Assembly: GCF_030269445.1 (NCBI RefSeq)
Contig: NZ_BSTJ01000009.1
Location: 186,001 to 250,000 of the forward strand
DNA length: 64,000 nt
From: Actinoallomurus iriomotensis
GTDB lineage: Bacteria; Actinomycetota; Actinomycetes; Streptosporangiales; Streptosporangiaceae
Direction: 5' to 3'
The position numbers were made by a program, and so were the translations under genes. The notes under the pieces are model-generated. The model was not told where the DNA came from and searched no databases. It saw nothing but the letters and a program-made list of their open reading frames with translations. The number at the start of each line of letters is the position of its first letter. Positions within the stretch are counted from its first letter, which is position 1. Shown here one piece after another: positions 28,137 to 37,148 of this stretch.

Positions 28137-28652
28137 TCACGTGTCCTCGTCCGCGGTCTCGGCCGCCAATTGCGACAGGAGGGCCACTCCTGAGCCGTCG
28201 ACGAGATGGCGGGCGCTGTCGCGCACGCGTTCCGCCTCGGCCAGGCTCTCGTCGCAGGACAAGTCCGCCGCGAAGAGATGCACGTCGCCGATGCAGGCCG
28301 CCAGCGCATCCGCCAGTACGTTCGTTCGATGCCACTCGATCTCCTTACGCCTTGTCTCCTGCCGGGAGCGGTACATCAAGACGACTGCGGTGGTGATCGA
28401 GGAGGACGTCAGGAGGACGGGTATGAGCAGAGACGATGCCGTCGAGCGGTCGGCGATGTAGAAGGCGACCTCCGACACGCCCGGCAATGTGACGAGCAGG
28501 CCACCAGCCATCATCCGTCGTCCCGCGATCAGCCGCTCGGCGAGTTTCCGGCGATGGGAGGCGGCGGGAATCGAGACCCCGTTGGCGGCCGGGCTTGTCT
28601 TCACGGTGGGGTCGCTACGACCTGGCCGGCGCTGGACCTTGGGGACGGACAT
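28137..28652 (-). CDS. Hypothetical two-helix membrane protein
   Basis: 171 residues. Basic N terminus, two hydrophobic helices (MMAGGLLVTLPGVSEVAFYIA, SLLIPVLLTSSSITTAVVLMY), then a soluble helical tail (ETRRKEIEWHRTNVLADALA). No family recognised. Confidence 0.6.
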   Translation of the reverse strand: MSVPKVQRRPGRSDPTVKTSPAANGVSIPAASHRRKLAERLIAGRRMMAGGLLVTLPGVSEVAFYIADRSTASSLLIPVLLTSSSITTAVVLMYRSRQETRRKEIEWHRTNVLADALAACIGDVHLFAADLSCDESLAEAERVRDSARHLVDGSGVALLSQLAAETADEDT

Positions 28653-28899
28653 GGCTGACTCCGGACTAGTGAGGCAATCGCCCTACAAAAGAAGTGCCTG
28701 ATGTCATCTCTAGGTACGGAACCGCATCATCCCCACGGCGCAGGATGGCGACACCGAAAGGTGAGGCCGTCTTGCCTGCTCACAGGGCACCTGACTTCAG
28801 CGTCACAAAAGAGTGGCTGTCCGCTGCGAGGGCGTGTTGGGCCGGGCCGTCTACAGGGAGGTGGAGAAATATTTCAAGCTTCCGAGAGAGGATTCGCCT

Positions 28900-29715
28900 A
28901 TGGGACGACCGCGAGGTCCCGACGAGGGAGACCTCAGCTGCGATGACGCCATCCATGCCGATGAACTCGTCGCCAAGGCCGAGGCCGCCCTGGCTTCCGA
29001 TGAGCGGTGTTCGGCCGACGACCGGGCGGCGCGGCTGCGGGGCGACCAGCGTCTGGTGGAGGCGATCCTTGCGCAGGGGCTGCAGTGCCAGCTCCATCGG
29101 GACCTAGAGAACGCGCTGGTCGAGTACGCGATTCCTATTCTGAAACATTTGATCGCCACCGGCGAGATAACGTCGAGGTGCTGGCGCCTCGGGCGCCCGA
29201 TTGAGTCGTTCCGGACGTATATATCCGAGCTCAGTGAACGTGAACGCGAGGAGTTCGCCGTCGACATGGCCGGCGAAGCCGTGTCGATTTTCAATCGCCG
29301 CGTGTTCGAGGACCGCCGATGGACGGCTGAAGGCGGAGCGGCGTTGACGACATATTTCGTCAACGCCTGCGTAGGGCAATTCCCATCACTGTTCCGCACC
29401 TGGTGCCGCCGTCACCGGCGTGACGTGCTCTTCGGATTGGAGTTCGACTCCAACTCGGTTAGTAAGTTGAGTGACCCTGAGTCGGGGGCGGTAATGCACG
29501 ATGAGGCATTGCGTGCACTGGTAGATATATCTGATAATCGGCTTAGAGAAGTAGTCGCCTGGAGAGCAATGGGGTATTCCCACGATGCGGCGTCAATGCT
29601 GGCCGGGATCACCGCGAAGGCGGCAGAGGGCAGGCTGAGGCGGCATCGTCAGCGTGTTCAAGGTCGCTCCGTCTCTGGCAATGGAGACGTCTCCGGGGAA
29701 GGGAGGCCGGCGTGA
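28900..29715 (+). CDS. Sigma-70-like (ECF-type) regulator coupled to cyclase-fold gene
   Basis: 271 residues from ATG 28900 (AGAGAGGA 8 nt upstream; frame open to GTG 28813). A region resembling sigma region 2 (LENALVEYAIPILKHLIATG ... AALTTYFVNACVGQFPSLF) and a C-terminal region-4-like HTH (RLREVVAWRAMGYSHDAASM, then EGRLRRHRQRV) suggest a divergent sigma factor. Spacing between them is longer than in a classical ECF. The stop overlaps the start of the cyclase-fold gene (GTGA at 29712-29715), so the two products are made together. Codon bias is slightly more AT-rich than neighbours. Confidence 0.6.
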   Translation: MGRPRGPDEGDLSCDDAIHADELVAKAEAALASDERCSADDRAARLRGDQRLVEAILAQGLQCQLHRDLENALVEYAIPILKHLIATGEITSRCWRLGRPIESFRTYISELSEREREEFAVDMAGEAVSIFNRRVFEDRRWTAEGGAALTTYFVNACVGQFPSLFRTWCRRHRRDVLFGLEFDSNSVSKLSDPESGAVMHDEALRALVDISDNRLREVVAWRAMGYSHDAASMLAGITAKAAEGRLRRHRQRVQGRSVSGNGDVSGEGRPA

Positions 29716-30491
29716 CGTCCTACTCGAATGGCTTTGGCGACGTTCGACTGATGTACCGCCTTGTCCTGGCGGTCGATGTCGAGAAGTACACCGCGAAGCC
29801 CTCTCGGGAGCAGCTACGCGTACAGATGGCACTGCGTGCCATCCTCCACGAAGCGGCGCAGGATGTCGGCCTTGACCAGCGCGACTGGTACGAGCAGGTG
29901 AGTGGCGACGGCGAGTTGATCGTTCTTCCCGAGGACGTCGACGTCTCTGTCGTGGTGGGAGATTTCACGCGTCGGATTGAGGTGGCCCTCGGCGAGTTCA
30001 ACCGATATCGAGACGGGAACGCGCGCCTGCGCCTTCGGATGGCGATGCATCATGGAACTCTCACGCCTGGACCCTTCGGGCCGGCGGGTGACGCACCGAT
30101 CTGCGTAAGCCGGCTTCTGGGCGCCACGCCACTGCGTCGGCTGTTGACCGAACAACAGGACCGTGATCTTGCGCTCATCGTCTCTCAGTCTCTCTACCAG
30201 GACGTGATACGCACCGGTTTCTGTTCCCTTGATCCGGTCGACTTTCGGCCGGTGCGGGTGAACGTGAAAGGCGTCCAATATTACGGATTCGTCCAAACGC
30301 GTGATATCTGGGAGTCCTCCTCGCTCGGGGCGACGGCAGTGCTTCGCATTCGCTCCATGGCGGATTCCGCGTCGGTCGCAGCGGCGATGAAGCGAGCCAA
30401 GGTGAATGACGCCGACAACGAGCAGGATCGTGATCTTAAGGGAACTGTCGATGACGGACGCAGATTCAATAACTGGGTCGTCTCCGCATGA
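29712..30491 (+). CDS. Class III nucleotide-cyclase-fold protein, paralog 1
   Basis: 259 residues from GTG 29712. The cyclase homology domain covers about 12-195: first metal Asp in LVLAVDVEKYTA (D22), second in WYEQVSGDGELIVL (D66), the helix LRLRMAMHHGTLTPGPFGPAGD and SRLLGATPLRRLL with the Arg of the transition-state position. The adenylate-specifying Lys is Gln62 and the usual Asn before that Arg is missing, so activity or base choice is unclear. A short tail (about 200-259) is unique. Translationally coupled to the sigma-like gene; about two-thirds identical by eye to 50145-50822. Confidence 0.7.
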   Translation: MTSYSNGFGDVRLMYRLVLAVDVEKYTAKPSREQLRVQMALRAILHEAAQDVGLDQRDWYEQVSGDGELIVLPEDVDVSVVVGDFTRRIEVALGEFNRYRDGNARLRLRMAMHHGTLTPGPFGPAGDAPICVSRLLGATPLRRLLTEQQDRDLALIVSQSLYQDVIRTGFCSLDPVDFRPVRVNVKGVQYYGFVQTRDIWESSSLGATAVLRIRSMADSASVAAAMKRAKVNDADNEQDRDLKGTVDDGRRFNNWVVSA

Positions 30492-30538
30492 ACCTGAACA
30501 GGTTCATCTCCGGCTGAGTGCCGCCGTCCTGGCGCTTC

Positions 30539-31339
30539 TCAGCGGTCCGCGGGCCAGACTCGCAGGTGCCGGGGCAGGAAATCCGACTCCGACTCCATGG
30601 GCAGGCCCAGGTCCTCCGCCAGGGACGCGAGGGCGAGGAGGTCCCAGGCGATGCGCCGGCCCCCGCTCTCGGCGTGCGACGTCACCGCGGCGGCCAGCTC
30701 GCCATCGGCGTTCTTCCCCGCGGCCAGCTGCCCGAGCACCCGCACCCGGGGCGTCCAGGCGGAATCGGCCGGTGCGCCGGACAGGACCTCCAGCGCCGAC
30801 TGCAGGTCGGCCTTCACCTCCGTCCTCAGCTTGCGGTTGCGTGGCCACTGCTTGCGTTTCCACAGGGCGACCAGCGCCGCGGTGTACGCGAGCATGAGAT
30901 CGGTGCCCGCGTCCTGGCGCTGAAGAACGAAGCGCTGCCGGTGCAGGGCGTCCGCGTCGACGTAGCTGCGGCAGACCAACGCCAGCTCGAACGCCTGCAC
31001 CCAGTCGTGCGGGAAGGGTCCGCCGAGGGTCTCGTCGGGGCTGACGCCCACCGACATGTTCAGCAACGGGAGCTCGCACTGCCCGGGGGAGATGTGCGGA
31101 AGGCAGGCGGTGAAGTACTTGTGGGTCGTCCGCGTCGCCGTCCGTACGGCGGGACGCGCGTGCGGATGGTCGAGGGTGGGGTCCTGCGCGGACAGACCGT
31201 CGAGGTAGTCCAGCAACGCGTCGGTGAGCGGCGGCAGACCCACGGCCCCCGTCCGGTCGGCGGCCGCGGCTGCCCGCTCCACTCTCGCGTACAGATCGGC
31301 TACGGTGCCCGCGCCCGCGTCCTGCGTGGATCGGCTCAT
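30539..31339 (-). CDS. Hypothetical protein, possibly Imm49-like
   Basis: 266 residues from ATG 31339; upstream codons of the same frame are antisense to the gene at 31526. All-helical soluble protein with TRTTHKYFTACLPHIS, GGPFPHDWVQAFELALVCRS and MLAYTAALVALWKRKQWPRN. The length and W/H motifs recall immunity-49 family proteins, but I cannot confirm that. No toxin gene is adjacent. Confidence 0.6.
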   Translation of the reverse strand: MSRSTQDAGAGTVADLYARVERAAAAADRTGAVGLPPLTDALLDYLDGLSAQDPTLDHPHARPAVRTATRTTHKYFTACLPHISPGQCELPLLNMSVGVSPDETLGGPFPHDWVQAFELALVCRSYVDADALHRQRFVLQRQDAGTDLMLAYTAALVALWKRKQWPRNRKLRTEVKADLQSALEVLSGAPADSAWTPRVRVLGQLAAGKNADGELAAAVTSHAESGGRRIAWDLLALASLAEDLGLPMESESDFLPRHLRVWPADR

Positions 31340-31525
31340 ACGAGTGATCCAAGCGCAGTGGCCGGACGGGGGGCCGTAGTTCGAAAATGTTCCAACCGAC
31401 GCCAGGCGGTCGGCTCCGGCGGATGAACCGCACCGCGTCCGCGACGACGTACCCGTCCGCGACGTCGCTGAGTTCGACCGAGCCGTCGAGGCCCGCGGTG
31501 AAGGTCCTCGGGCGACAATGATCCA

Positions 31526-32377
31526 ATGACCCGTACCACTGCCGCCCCCTCGGTGGACCTCGCTCAGGTCATTCCAGGCCTGGGCGCCTATGCGCGTACG
31601 ACGGTTCGGCTGCACCCCCGGCCCGGCAGTCCCGGTCCTCGGGACAGTCATATCGGCGGCCCGCTGGCGTGGCCGGCCTCGGAGGCGTGGCCGCACTGCG
31701 AGACCGCGGACTGCGACCTGTATCTCGAAGACCCGGGATCTCCGATGGTCGCCCTGGTTCAGCTGACCGCCGCGGACTTCCCGGAGATCACCTTTCCGGA
31801 CGGGACGGATCTGCTCCAGATCCTGTGGTGCGTCGGTTACCACGGCGGTGCCGAGGACGTCCCCTGCCGGCTGGTCTGGCGGCGCGCCGCCGAGGTGACC
31901 GAGATCCTCCAGGAGCCGCCCGTCCCGGATCTGGAGGACGAGCTCCCGGGGTTCTATGAGACCTACATTCCGCGTCCGTGCGTCCTGCATCCGGAACGAG
32001 TGATCGAGTACCCCTGGATCTGGGATCTCCCCGAAGACCTCAGGGACCGCGTGCAGGCGTGGGATCAGGACAAGGACCAGTACGAACAGCTCTCGACCGC
32101 TCCCGGCTTCAAGATCGGCGGAACCGCCATCCACGGGTCGGTGCCGAGCGGGCTGAAATGCGTCGTCTGCGACGCGCCGACCGTCCTGTTCCTGCAACTC
32201 GACAACGGCGAGGGCGACGGGCGGTGGTGTGCGGTCGAGGACGGTCAACCGGACTACGGAACCCCGGAGTACGACCAGGTCTACACGCCGACCGGAATGC
32301 TGATCGACGTCGGCCCCGGGGGACTTCTCGCCTGCTCCGCCGACTTCGGACACCCGGTGGTGTTCCACCGGCAGTAA
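31526..32377 (+). CDS. DUF1963 (YwqG-like) family protein
   Basis: 283 residues. The opening HIGGPLAWPASEAWPHCE, the middle MVALVQLTAADFPEITFPDG and LLQILWCV, and the late region GTAIHGSVPSG..CVVCDAPTVLFLQLD match the YwqG/DUF1963 pattern. Soluble and cytoplasmic. Biochemical role unknown; related genes are often near polymorphic toxin/immunity loci, which fits its divergent neighbour only loosely. Confidence 0.75.
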   Translation: MTRTTAAPSVDLAQVIPGLGAYARTTVRLHPRPGSPGPRDSHIGGPLAWPASEAWPHCETADCDLYLEDPGSPMVALVQLTAADFPEITFPDGTDLLQILWCVGYHGGAEDVPCRLVWRRAAEVTEILQEPPVPDLEDELPGFYETYIPRPCVLHPERVIEYPWIWDLPEDLRDRVQAWDQDKDQYEQLSTAPGFKIGGTAIHGSVPSGLKCVVCDAPTVLFLQLDNGEGDGRWCAVEDGQPDYGTPEYDQVYTPTGMLIDVGPGGLLACSADFGHPVVFHRQ

Positions 32378-32496
32378 CGCGTCGAACGCCTTGCATGCGA
32401 AGAAGCGACCCGGACATCCTGAACGTGCTTTAGTGGCGGATTTTTACGGGTTACTCTCGGAGATCACGATCGTTGCCCAGAGCGAAGGGGGCCGCC

Positions 32497-33309
32497 GTGA
32501 CCGATCAGCCAGCCGTTCCCGGCTCGCGGACACAGTGGGCGCTCGACACCGGTGTGCCGCACACCGCCCGCGTCTGGAACTACTTCCTCGGCGGCAAGGA
32601 CAACTTCGCCTCCGACCGTGAGGCCGGCGAGCGCATCGCGGAGGTCAACCCGCCCGTGCTCGAACTCGCCCGGGCGTCCCGCGCGTTCCTCGTCCGTGCC
32701 GTGCGTCACCTGACCGCCGATGTCGGGATCAGGCAGTTCATCGACATCGGGACCGGGCTGCCCACCTTCAACAACACGCACGAGGTCGCACAGCGGATCG
32801 CCCCCGAGTCGCGCATCGTCTACGTCGACAACGACCCGCTGGTGCTGGTCCACGCCGAGGCCCTGCTCACCAGCACGGAGGCCGGCGCCACCCACTACAT
32901 CGAGGCGGACCTGCACGAACCCGACACGATCCTGCGCGAGGCGGCGACGGTCCTGGACTTCGACCGGCCCGTCGCGATCATGCTGATCGCGATCCTGCAC
33001 CACATCGGCGACACGGACGAGGCGCGCAAGATCGTACGCCGGCTGGTGGACGCGGTCCCCTCGGGCAGCCACGTGGCGATCGCCCACGCCGTGCACAGCG
33101 AGACGATGGACGAGGGCGCGCGGCAGTGGAACAAGGTCGGCCGGCCCCCGCTCATCCCGCGCAGCCCGGAGGAGATCGAGAGCCTCCTCGACGGCCTCGA
33201 CGTGCTCGAACCGGGAGTCGTCACGACGACGCACTGGCGTCCCGGCGAGGTCACCCTGGGCGTCACCCACGACGTGGACCAGTACGCCGCCGTGGGCCGC
33301 AAGCCCTGA
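32497..33309 (+). CDS. SAM-dependent methyltransferase, DUF574 family
   Basis: 270 residues from GTG 32497 (AAGGGGG 5 nt upstream; TTG 32473 is also in frame). Family signature from the start: ARVWNYFLGGKDNFASDREAG, then SAM motif FIDIGTGLPTFNNTHEVAQ, VYVDNDPLVLVHAEALL and IMLIAILHHI. Such actinobacterial proteins are abundant and mostly uncharacterised. Confidence 0.9.
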   Translation: MTDQPAVPGSRTQWALDTGVPHTARVWNYFLGGKDNFASDREAGERIAEVNPPVLELARASRAFLVRAVRHLTADVGIRQFIDIGTGLPTFNNTHEVAQRIAPESRIVYVDNDPLVLVHAEALLTSTEAGATHYIEADLHEPDTILREAATVLDFDRPVAIMLIAILHHIGDTDEARKIVRRLVDAVPSGSHVAIAHAVHSETMDEGARQWNKVGRPPLIPRSPEEIESLLDGLDVLEPGVVTTTHWRPGEVTLGVTHDVDQYAAVGRKP

Positions 33310-33495
33310 CCGGCCCCGAGGGTCTAGGAGGTCACGCGGCCGGAGGCGCACAGGATCTCCACACGGGTACGACCTCGATGGACGTGAAACGCCGGGCGTC
33401 GCCGGTACGGTCGCGGTGAAGCGGTAGTGCTCGCCCACGGTGAAGGACGGTTCGGCGGCCGAGACGAACACCGCCGCGACGATTCCAGGGCCTGA

Positions 33496-33512
33496 TTTGC
33501 CGAATCGGCAAA
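33496..33512. promoter_or_regulatory. Perfect 17-bp palindrome, operator candidate
   Basis: TTTGCCGAATCGGCAAA reads the same on both strands around a central A. It lies 42 bp upstream of the thioredoxin-reductase-like gene. No adjacent regulator gene exists to assign it to. Confidence 0.55.
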
Positions 33513-33554
33513 GAGTTTTGTCGTCCGGGGTCCCGGCGGCGCACCATCTCCGAC

Positions 33555-34514
33555 ATGACCCAACAGACATACGAAGTGGTCGTGATCGGGGGTGGCGCGG
33601 CCGGGCTGGGCGGGGCGCTCACCCTGGCACGGGCGCGGCGCCGGGTGCTGGTCATCGACGCCGGCCGTCCGCGGAACACTCCCGCGGCTCAGGTGCACGT
33701 CTACCTCGGGCGCGAGGGAACACCGCCGGAGGTCCTCCTGGCCGACGGCCGGCGTGAGGTCGAGGGGTACGGCGGCGAGGTCCGGTCGGGTGAGGTCGTC
33801 TCGGCCGAGCGCCGCGACGCCGGCGGCTTCCGCCTCGCCCTCGCGGACGGCTCGGCCGTGACGGCGGACCGCCTGCTCGTCACCACCGGCCTGGTCGACG
33901 AGCTGCCCGACGTGCCCGGCCTGGCCGAACGCTGGGGCCGCGACGTGCTCCACTGCCCGTACTGCCACGGCTGGGAGGTGCGCGACCGGACGATCGGCGT
34001 CCTGGCGACCTCGTCGATCGCGGTTCACCAGGCGCTGCTGTGGCGGCAGTGGAGCAAGAACGTGACCCTCTTCGCGAACGGCGTCGAGGGCCTGGCGGAC
34101 AACGAGGAACTGGCCGCCCGCGACGTCACCGTGGTCGGCGGCCGGGTGACGGCGGTGGAGGCGGAGAACGACCGGCTCACCGGCGTACGGCTGGAGGACG
34201 GGCGGGTGGTCGCCTGCGACGCCCTCGCCGTCCCGCCCTTCATGACCGCTCGGGCCGGTGTGCTCGGCGGCCTCGGGCTGGAGCCGGTCGAGCAGGAGAT
34301 GGCCGGTCACGTGATCGGCACCTACGTCGCGGCGGATCCGTCCGGGGCGACGGCGGTGCCGGGCGCGTGGGTGGCCGGCAACGTGACCGGCCTGGCCGAC
34401 CAGGTCATCGGCGCGGCGGCCGCGGGCGTACGCGCCGGCGCGGCGATCAACGCTGATCTGGTGGCGGAGGAGACACGCCGGGCGGTCGAGGCCCGGCGGG
34501 AGGGTGAGCGATGA
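33555..34514 (+). CDS. NAD(P)/FAD-dependent oxidoreductase, thioredoxin-reductase-like
   Basis: 319 residues. FAD-binding VVVIGGGAAGLGGALTLARA, a redox Cys pair CPYC at 134-137 within LHCPYCHGWEVRDRTIGVL, and a C-terminal FAD motif (GTYVAADPSGATAVPGAWVAG). Shorter NADPH region than true TrxB and Cys spacing CPYC rather than CATC, as in actinobacterial stand-alone disulfide reductases. The start overlaps nothing upstream, but the stop overlaps the methyltransferase start by ATGA, so both are one operon. Confidence 0.88.
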   Translation: MTQQTYEVVVIGGGAAGLGGALTLARARRRVLVIDAGRPRNTPAAQVHVYLGREGTPPEVLLADGRREVEGYGGEVRSGEVVSAERRDAGGFRLALADGSAVTADRLLVTTGLVDELPDVPGLAERWGRDVLHCPYCHGWEVRDRTIGVLATSSIAVHQALLWRQWSKNVTLFANGVEGLADNEELAARDVTVVGGRVTAVEAENDRLTGVRLEDGRVVACDALAVPPFMTARAGVLGGLGLEPVEQEMAGHVIGTYVAADPSGATAVPGAWVAGNVTGLADQVIGAAAAGVRAGAAINADLVAEETRRAVEARREGER

Positions 34515-35131
34515 CCGCCGAACACTGGGACGCCCGGTATCGGGAGAGCGAACGGCTCTGGAGCGGGAAACCGAACGACGCGCTGGTCCGCGAGGTCTCC
34601 GACCTGTCGCCGGGACGGGCGCTGGACCTGGGATGTGGCGAGGGCGGCGACGCGGTCTGGCTCGCCCGGCGCGGATGGCGGGTGACCGCCGTCGACGTCT
34701 CCCGCGTCGCCCTCGAACGCGCGGCCCGGCACGCGGCCGAGGCGGGCGTCGCGGAGCGGATCGACTTCCAGCAACACGATCTCGGGGAGTCGTTCCCGGC
34801 CGGGGAGTTCGAACTCGTGTCCGCGCATTTCCTGCACTCCCTCGTCGACATGCCGCGGGAGGAGATCCTGCGGACCGCGGCCTCGGCCGTCGTACGCGGA
34901 GGGGTGCTGCTCATCGTCAGTCACGGGGGCTTCCCGCCGTGGGACCACGAGCACGCTGACGTGCGGCTGCCGACGCCGCAGGAGATCCTGGCCGACCTGC
35001 ACCTCCCGGAAGGGCAGTGGGAGGTGCAGGTCTGCGCGGAACACGAGCGAATCCAGACCGGACCCGACGGAACGCCGGTGACCCGTACCGACAACACGCT
35101 CAGGGTCCGGCGGTCGACGGTCAGCCGGTGA
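34511..35131 (+). CDS. Class I SAM-dependent methyltransferase (TehB/thiopurine-type)
   Basis: 206 residues. MTAEHWDARYRESERLWSG is a typical opening of the TehB-like group; SAM motif ALDLGCGEGGDAVWLA, acidic VTAVDVSRVAL and FQQHDLGESFP. Pairing with a flavin disulfide reductase suggests detoxification of thiols, selenium or tellurium compounds (inference). The 3' end overlaps the convergent gene by 11 bp. Confidence 0.87.
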   Translation: MTAEHWDARYRESERLWSGKPNDALVREVSDLSPGRALDLGCGEGGDAVWLARRGWRVTAVDVSRVALERAARHAAEAGVAERIDFQQHDLGESFPAGEFELVSAHFLHSLVDMPREEILRTAASAVVRGGVLLIVSHGGFPPWDHEHADVRLPTPQEILADLHLPEGQWEVQVCAEHERIQTGPDGTPVTRTDNTLRVRRSTVSR

Positions 35132-35810
35132 CCGGGAGGTCGCTGGGCACCGGGGTGGGCACCGGCGCCTGACCGGGCGGGGTGCTCTGCGACGGCGTCG
35201 GGGTCGGCTGCTGCGGCGGCGTGGCCTGACCGGCGGAGCAGGTGGCGGAGGAGATGTCGATCGTCTGGGCCTTGCCGGTGGCGAGGCCCAGCTTCACCTC
35301 CACGGCTGTGACGGTCAGGCTGCCGTCGGAGTTGTGCACCTGCTTGTTGAGCACCACTGACACCGACCCGACGCCCTGGACCGGCACGTTGACCGTGCTG
35401 TTCGGCGCCGCGTCCGCGGCGAGGCGGTGGCCCGCGATGGAGGCCTTGACCAGGTGCGACGAGCCCTCGCCGCCGACGCACTTGGCCGTGATCAGGTGGG
35501 CCGACAGCGCGGCCTTGAGCACCTGGAGGTCGACCACGCTCGCGCGCGAGGTCGACCCGCTGGCGGAGGTGTGCAGCACCTTGAGCTTCACCAGCGGGTT
35601 CGCCGGCAGCTGGACGAGGCTCTTGTGGTGCGCGCCGCTCGTAGAGGTGACCGCAGGGGTCTGCGGGATGTTGACCAGGCCGTTGGCGGACAGGCCGAAG
35701 GCGGAGGCGGTGCCGGTGGTCGTGCTGGCGGAGGCCGTCGCCGCGATGGTGGCGGGGACGGCGATCGCTCCGGCTATCGCGACGCTCGCGGTCAGGGTCA
35801 TCAAGCGCAC
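35121..35810 (-). CDS. Secreted choice-of-anchor-P-like protein ending in a bare LPVTG
   Basis: 229 residues from GTG 35810 (GGAG 7 nt upstream; frame open to 35921). Signal peptide VRLMTLTASVAIAGAIAVPA, cleavage near ATASA. Mature part with Cys pairs (ITAKCVGGEGSS and ISSATCSAGQ) and regular beta segments, then a Pro/Thr stalk and C-terminal SDLPVTG followed at once by the stop. The sortase motif is present but the hydrophobic anchor and basic tail are gone, so the protein is probably secreted rather than wall-linked. Confidence 0.75.
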   Translation of the reverse strand: MRLMTLTASVAIAGAIAVPATIAATASASTTTGTASAFGLSANGLVNIPQTPAVTSTSGAHHKSLVQLPANPLVKLKVLHTSASGSTSRASVVDLQVLKAALSAHLITAKCVGGEGSSHLVKASIAGHRLAADAAPNSTVNVPVQGVGSVSVVLNKQVHNSDGSLTVTAVEVKLGLATGKAQTIDISSATCSAGQATPPQQPTPTPSQSTPPGQAPVPTPVPSDLPVTG

Positions 35811-35978
35811 AGTTGTCTCCTCGGAATGAAGGTACGGGTCAAGCTCTGCGTTGTCCTCTACGCACCAGCGGGCACTTCGGTTGCATGGTTCGCCGAAGTT
35901 TTTCCACTCTTCGTCGCGCACCGGTCACACAGTGCGTTTGGCGACAATTCGGGCAGCCCTCGGGTCTGGCGCCGAAGG

Positions 35979-36944
35979 TCAGAGGTCGCGCAGGATCTCG
36001 CGGAGGAGACGCGGGGTGGCGTCGGGTGGCTCGGCCTGGGTGACGAGGCGGTTGAGGACGTCGAGGTAGCGGTCGACGTCCTCGCGGCGGTCGGGGTAGA
36101 GCGCGCTCGTCAGCTGTTCGAGGTAGACCACGTCCGGAAGCTGGTGCTCCGGCATGCGCAGCAGCGTGACCGGGCCGCCGGCGGCGGCGTGGCCGGCCGA
36201 CCGGAAGGGCATCAGCTGGATCGTCACGTGTGCGGGCTCGCACATGTCGATCAGGTGCCGCAACTGGGCGGCCATGACCTCCCGGCCGCCGATCGGGCGG
36301 CGCAGGGCGGCCTCGTCGATCACCGTCCACAGGTACGGCGGGTGCGGGCGGCGCAGGATCTCCTGGCGTCGCATGCGAAGGGCGAGACGGCGTTCCGTCT
36401 CGGCCCTGAGCGCGTCCTCGTGGCCCAGCCTGATCACCGCGCGGGCGTAGTCGGGGGTCTGCAGCAGGCCCGGCACGAACTGCACCTCGTACGCGCGGAT
36501 GACGCTCGCGGCCTGTTCGAGGCCGAGGTAGGGCTCGAACCATGGCGGGGTCACGTCGGCGTACTCGTGCCACCAGCCGGGGGTGTTCGCCTGACGTGTC
36601 AGGTCCAGCAGGGTCGCGCGTTCGGCCTCGTCGGTCACCTCGTACAGCGCGCAGAGGTCGGCCACGTCGCGCAGCTTGAAACCGGTGCGGCCCAGCTCCA
36701 GACGGCTGATCTTCGACTGGGACGCGCGGATCGCCTCGCCCGCCCGCTCGCGGCTGATGCCCCGCGACTCGCGCAGGCGGCGCAGGAGCGAGCCCAGGAC
36801 CATGCGGGTGGCCGTCGGCCCGTGCGGTCTGTCGGCCTCGTCGAGCTGGGCGCCGGTCGTCTCCGCCGGTAGGGGGCCGCCCGGTGCCCGGTCCATGGTC
36901 TCCGGTCTGTGGCCCGGCGCGGGCTCGGCGAGATGCTCAGTCAC
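35979..36944 (-). CDS. XRE family regulator with DUF5753 (Scr1-type) domain
   Basis: 321 residues from GTG 36944. N-terminal Cro/C1 HTH at about 48-105: LLRRLRESRGISRERAGEAI, SQSKISRLELGRTG. The DUF5753 part follows: IRAYEVQFVPGLLQTPDYAR, RQEILRRPHPPYLWTVIDEAAL, MPFRSAGHAAAGGPVTLL. Such regulators usually sit beside a small DUF397 gene; none is visible here. Confidence 0.9.
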   Translation of the reverse strand: MTEHLAEPAPGHRPETMDRAPGGPLPAETTGAQLDEADRPHGPTATRMVLGSLLRRLRESRGISRERAGEAIRASQSKISRLELGRTGFKLRDVADLCALYEVTDEAERATLLDLTRQANTPGWWHEYADVTPPWFEPYLGLEQAASVIRAYEVQFVPGLLQTPDYARAVIRLGHEDALRAETERRLALRMRRQEILRRPHPPYLWTVIDEAALRRPIGGREVMAAQLRHLIDMCEPAHVTIQLMPFRSAGHAAAGGPVTLLRMPEHQLPDVVYLEQLTSALYPDRREDVDRYLDVLNRLVTQAEPPDATPRLLREILRDL

Positions 36945-37148
36945 GAAGAAACAGCTCCCAGGACGATTTACGTGTCATTACAACGGGACGTGGCCCGGCA
37001 CGTCTGCGTCGTCGCTCCATTCCATCGTCGGAAACTTACGGTAAAGGGCCGACTACTCAGGGTCAATACGGGGCTGGAACTCGTCGGGTACGGGATCGGT
37101 CGTGGTCACCGCGCCTGAGCGTACCGCCGAAGGCTGACAATGGGCCGG

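Noticed and set aside
30539-31339. Firm Imm49 toxin-immunity assignment
   Set aside because: Similarity is by impression only and no toxin gene lies nearby.
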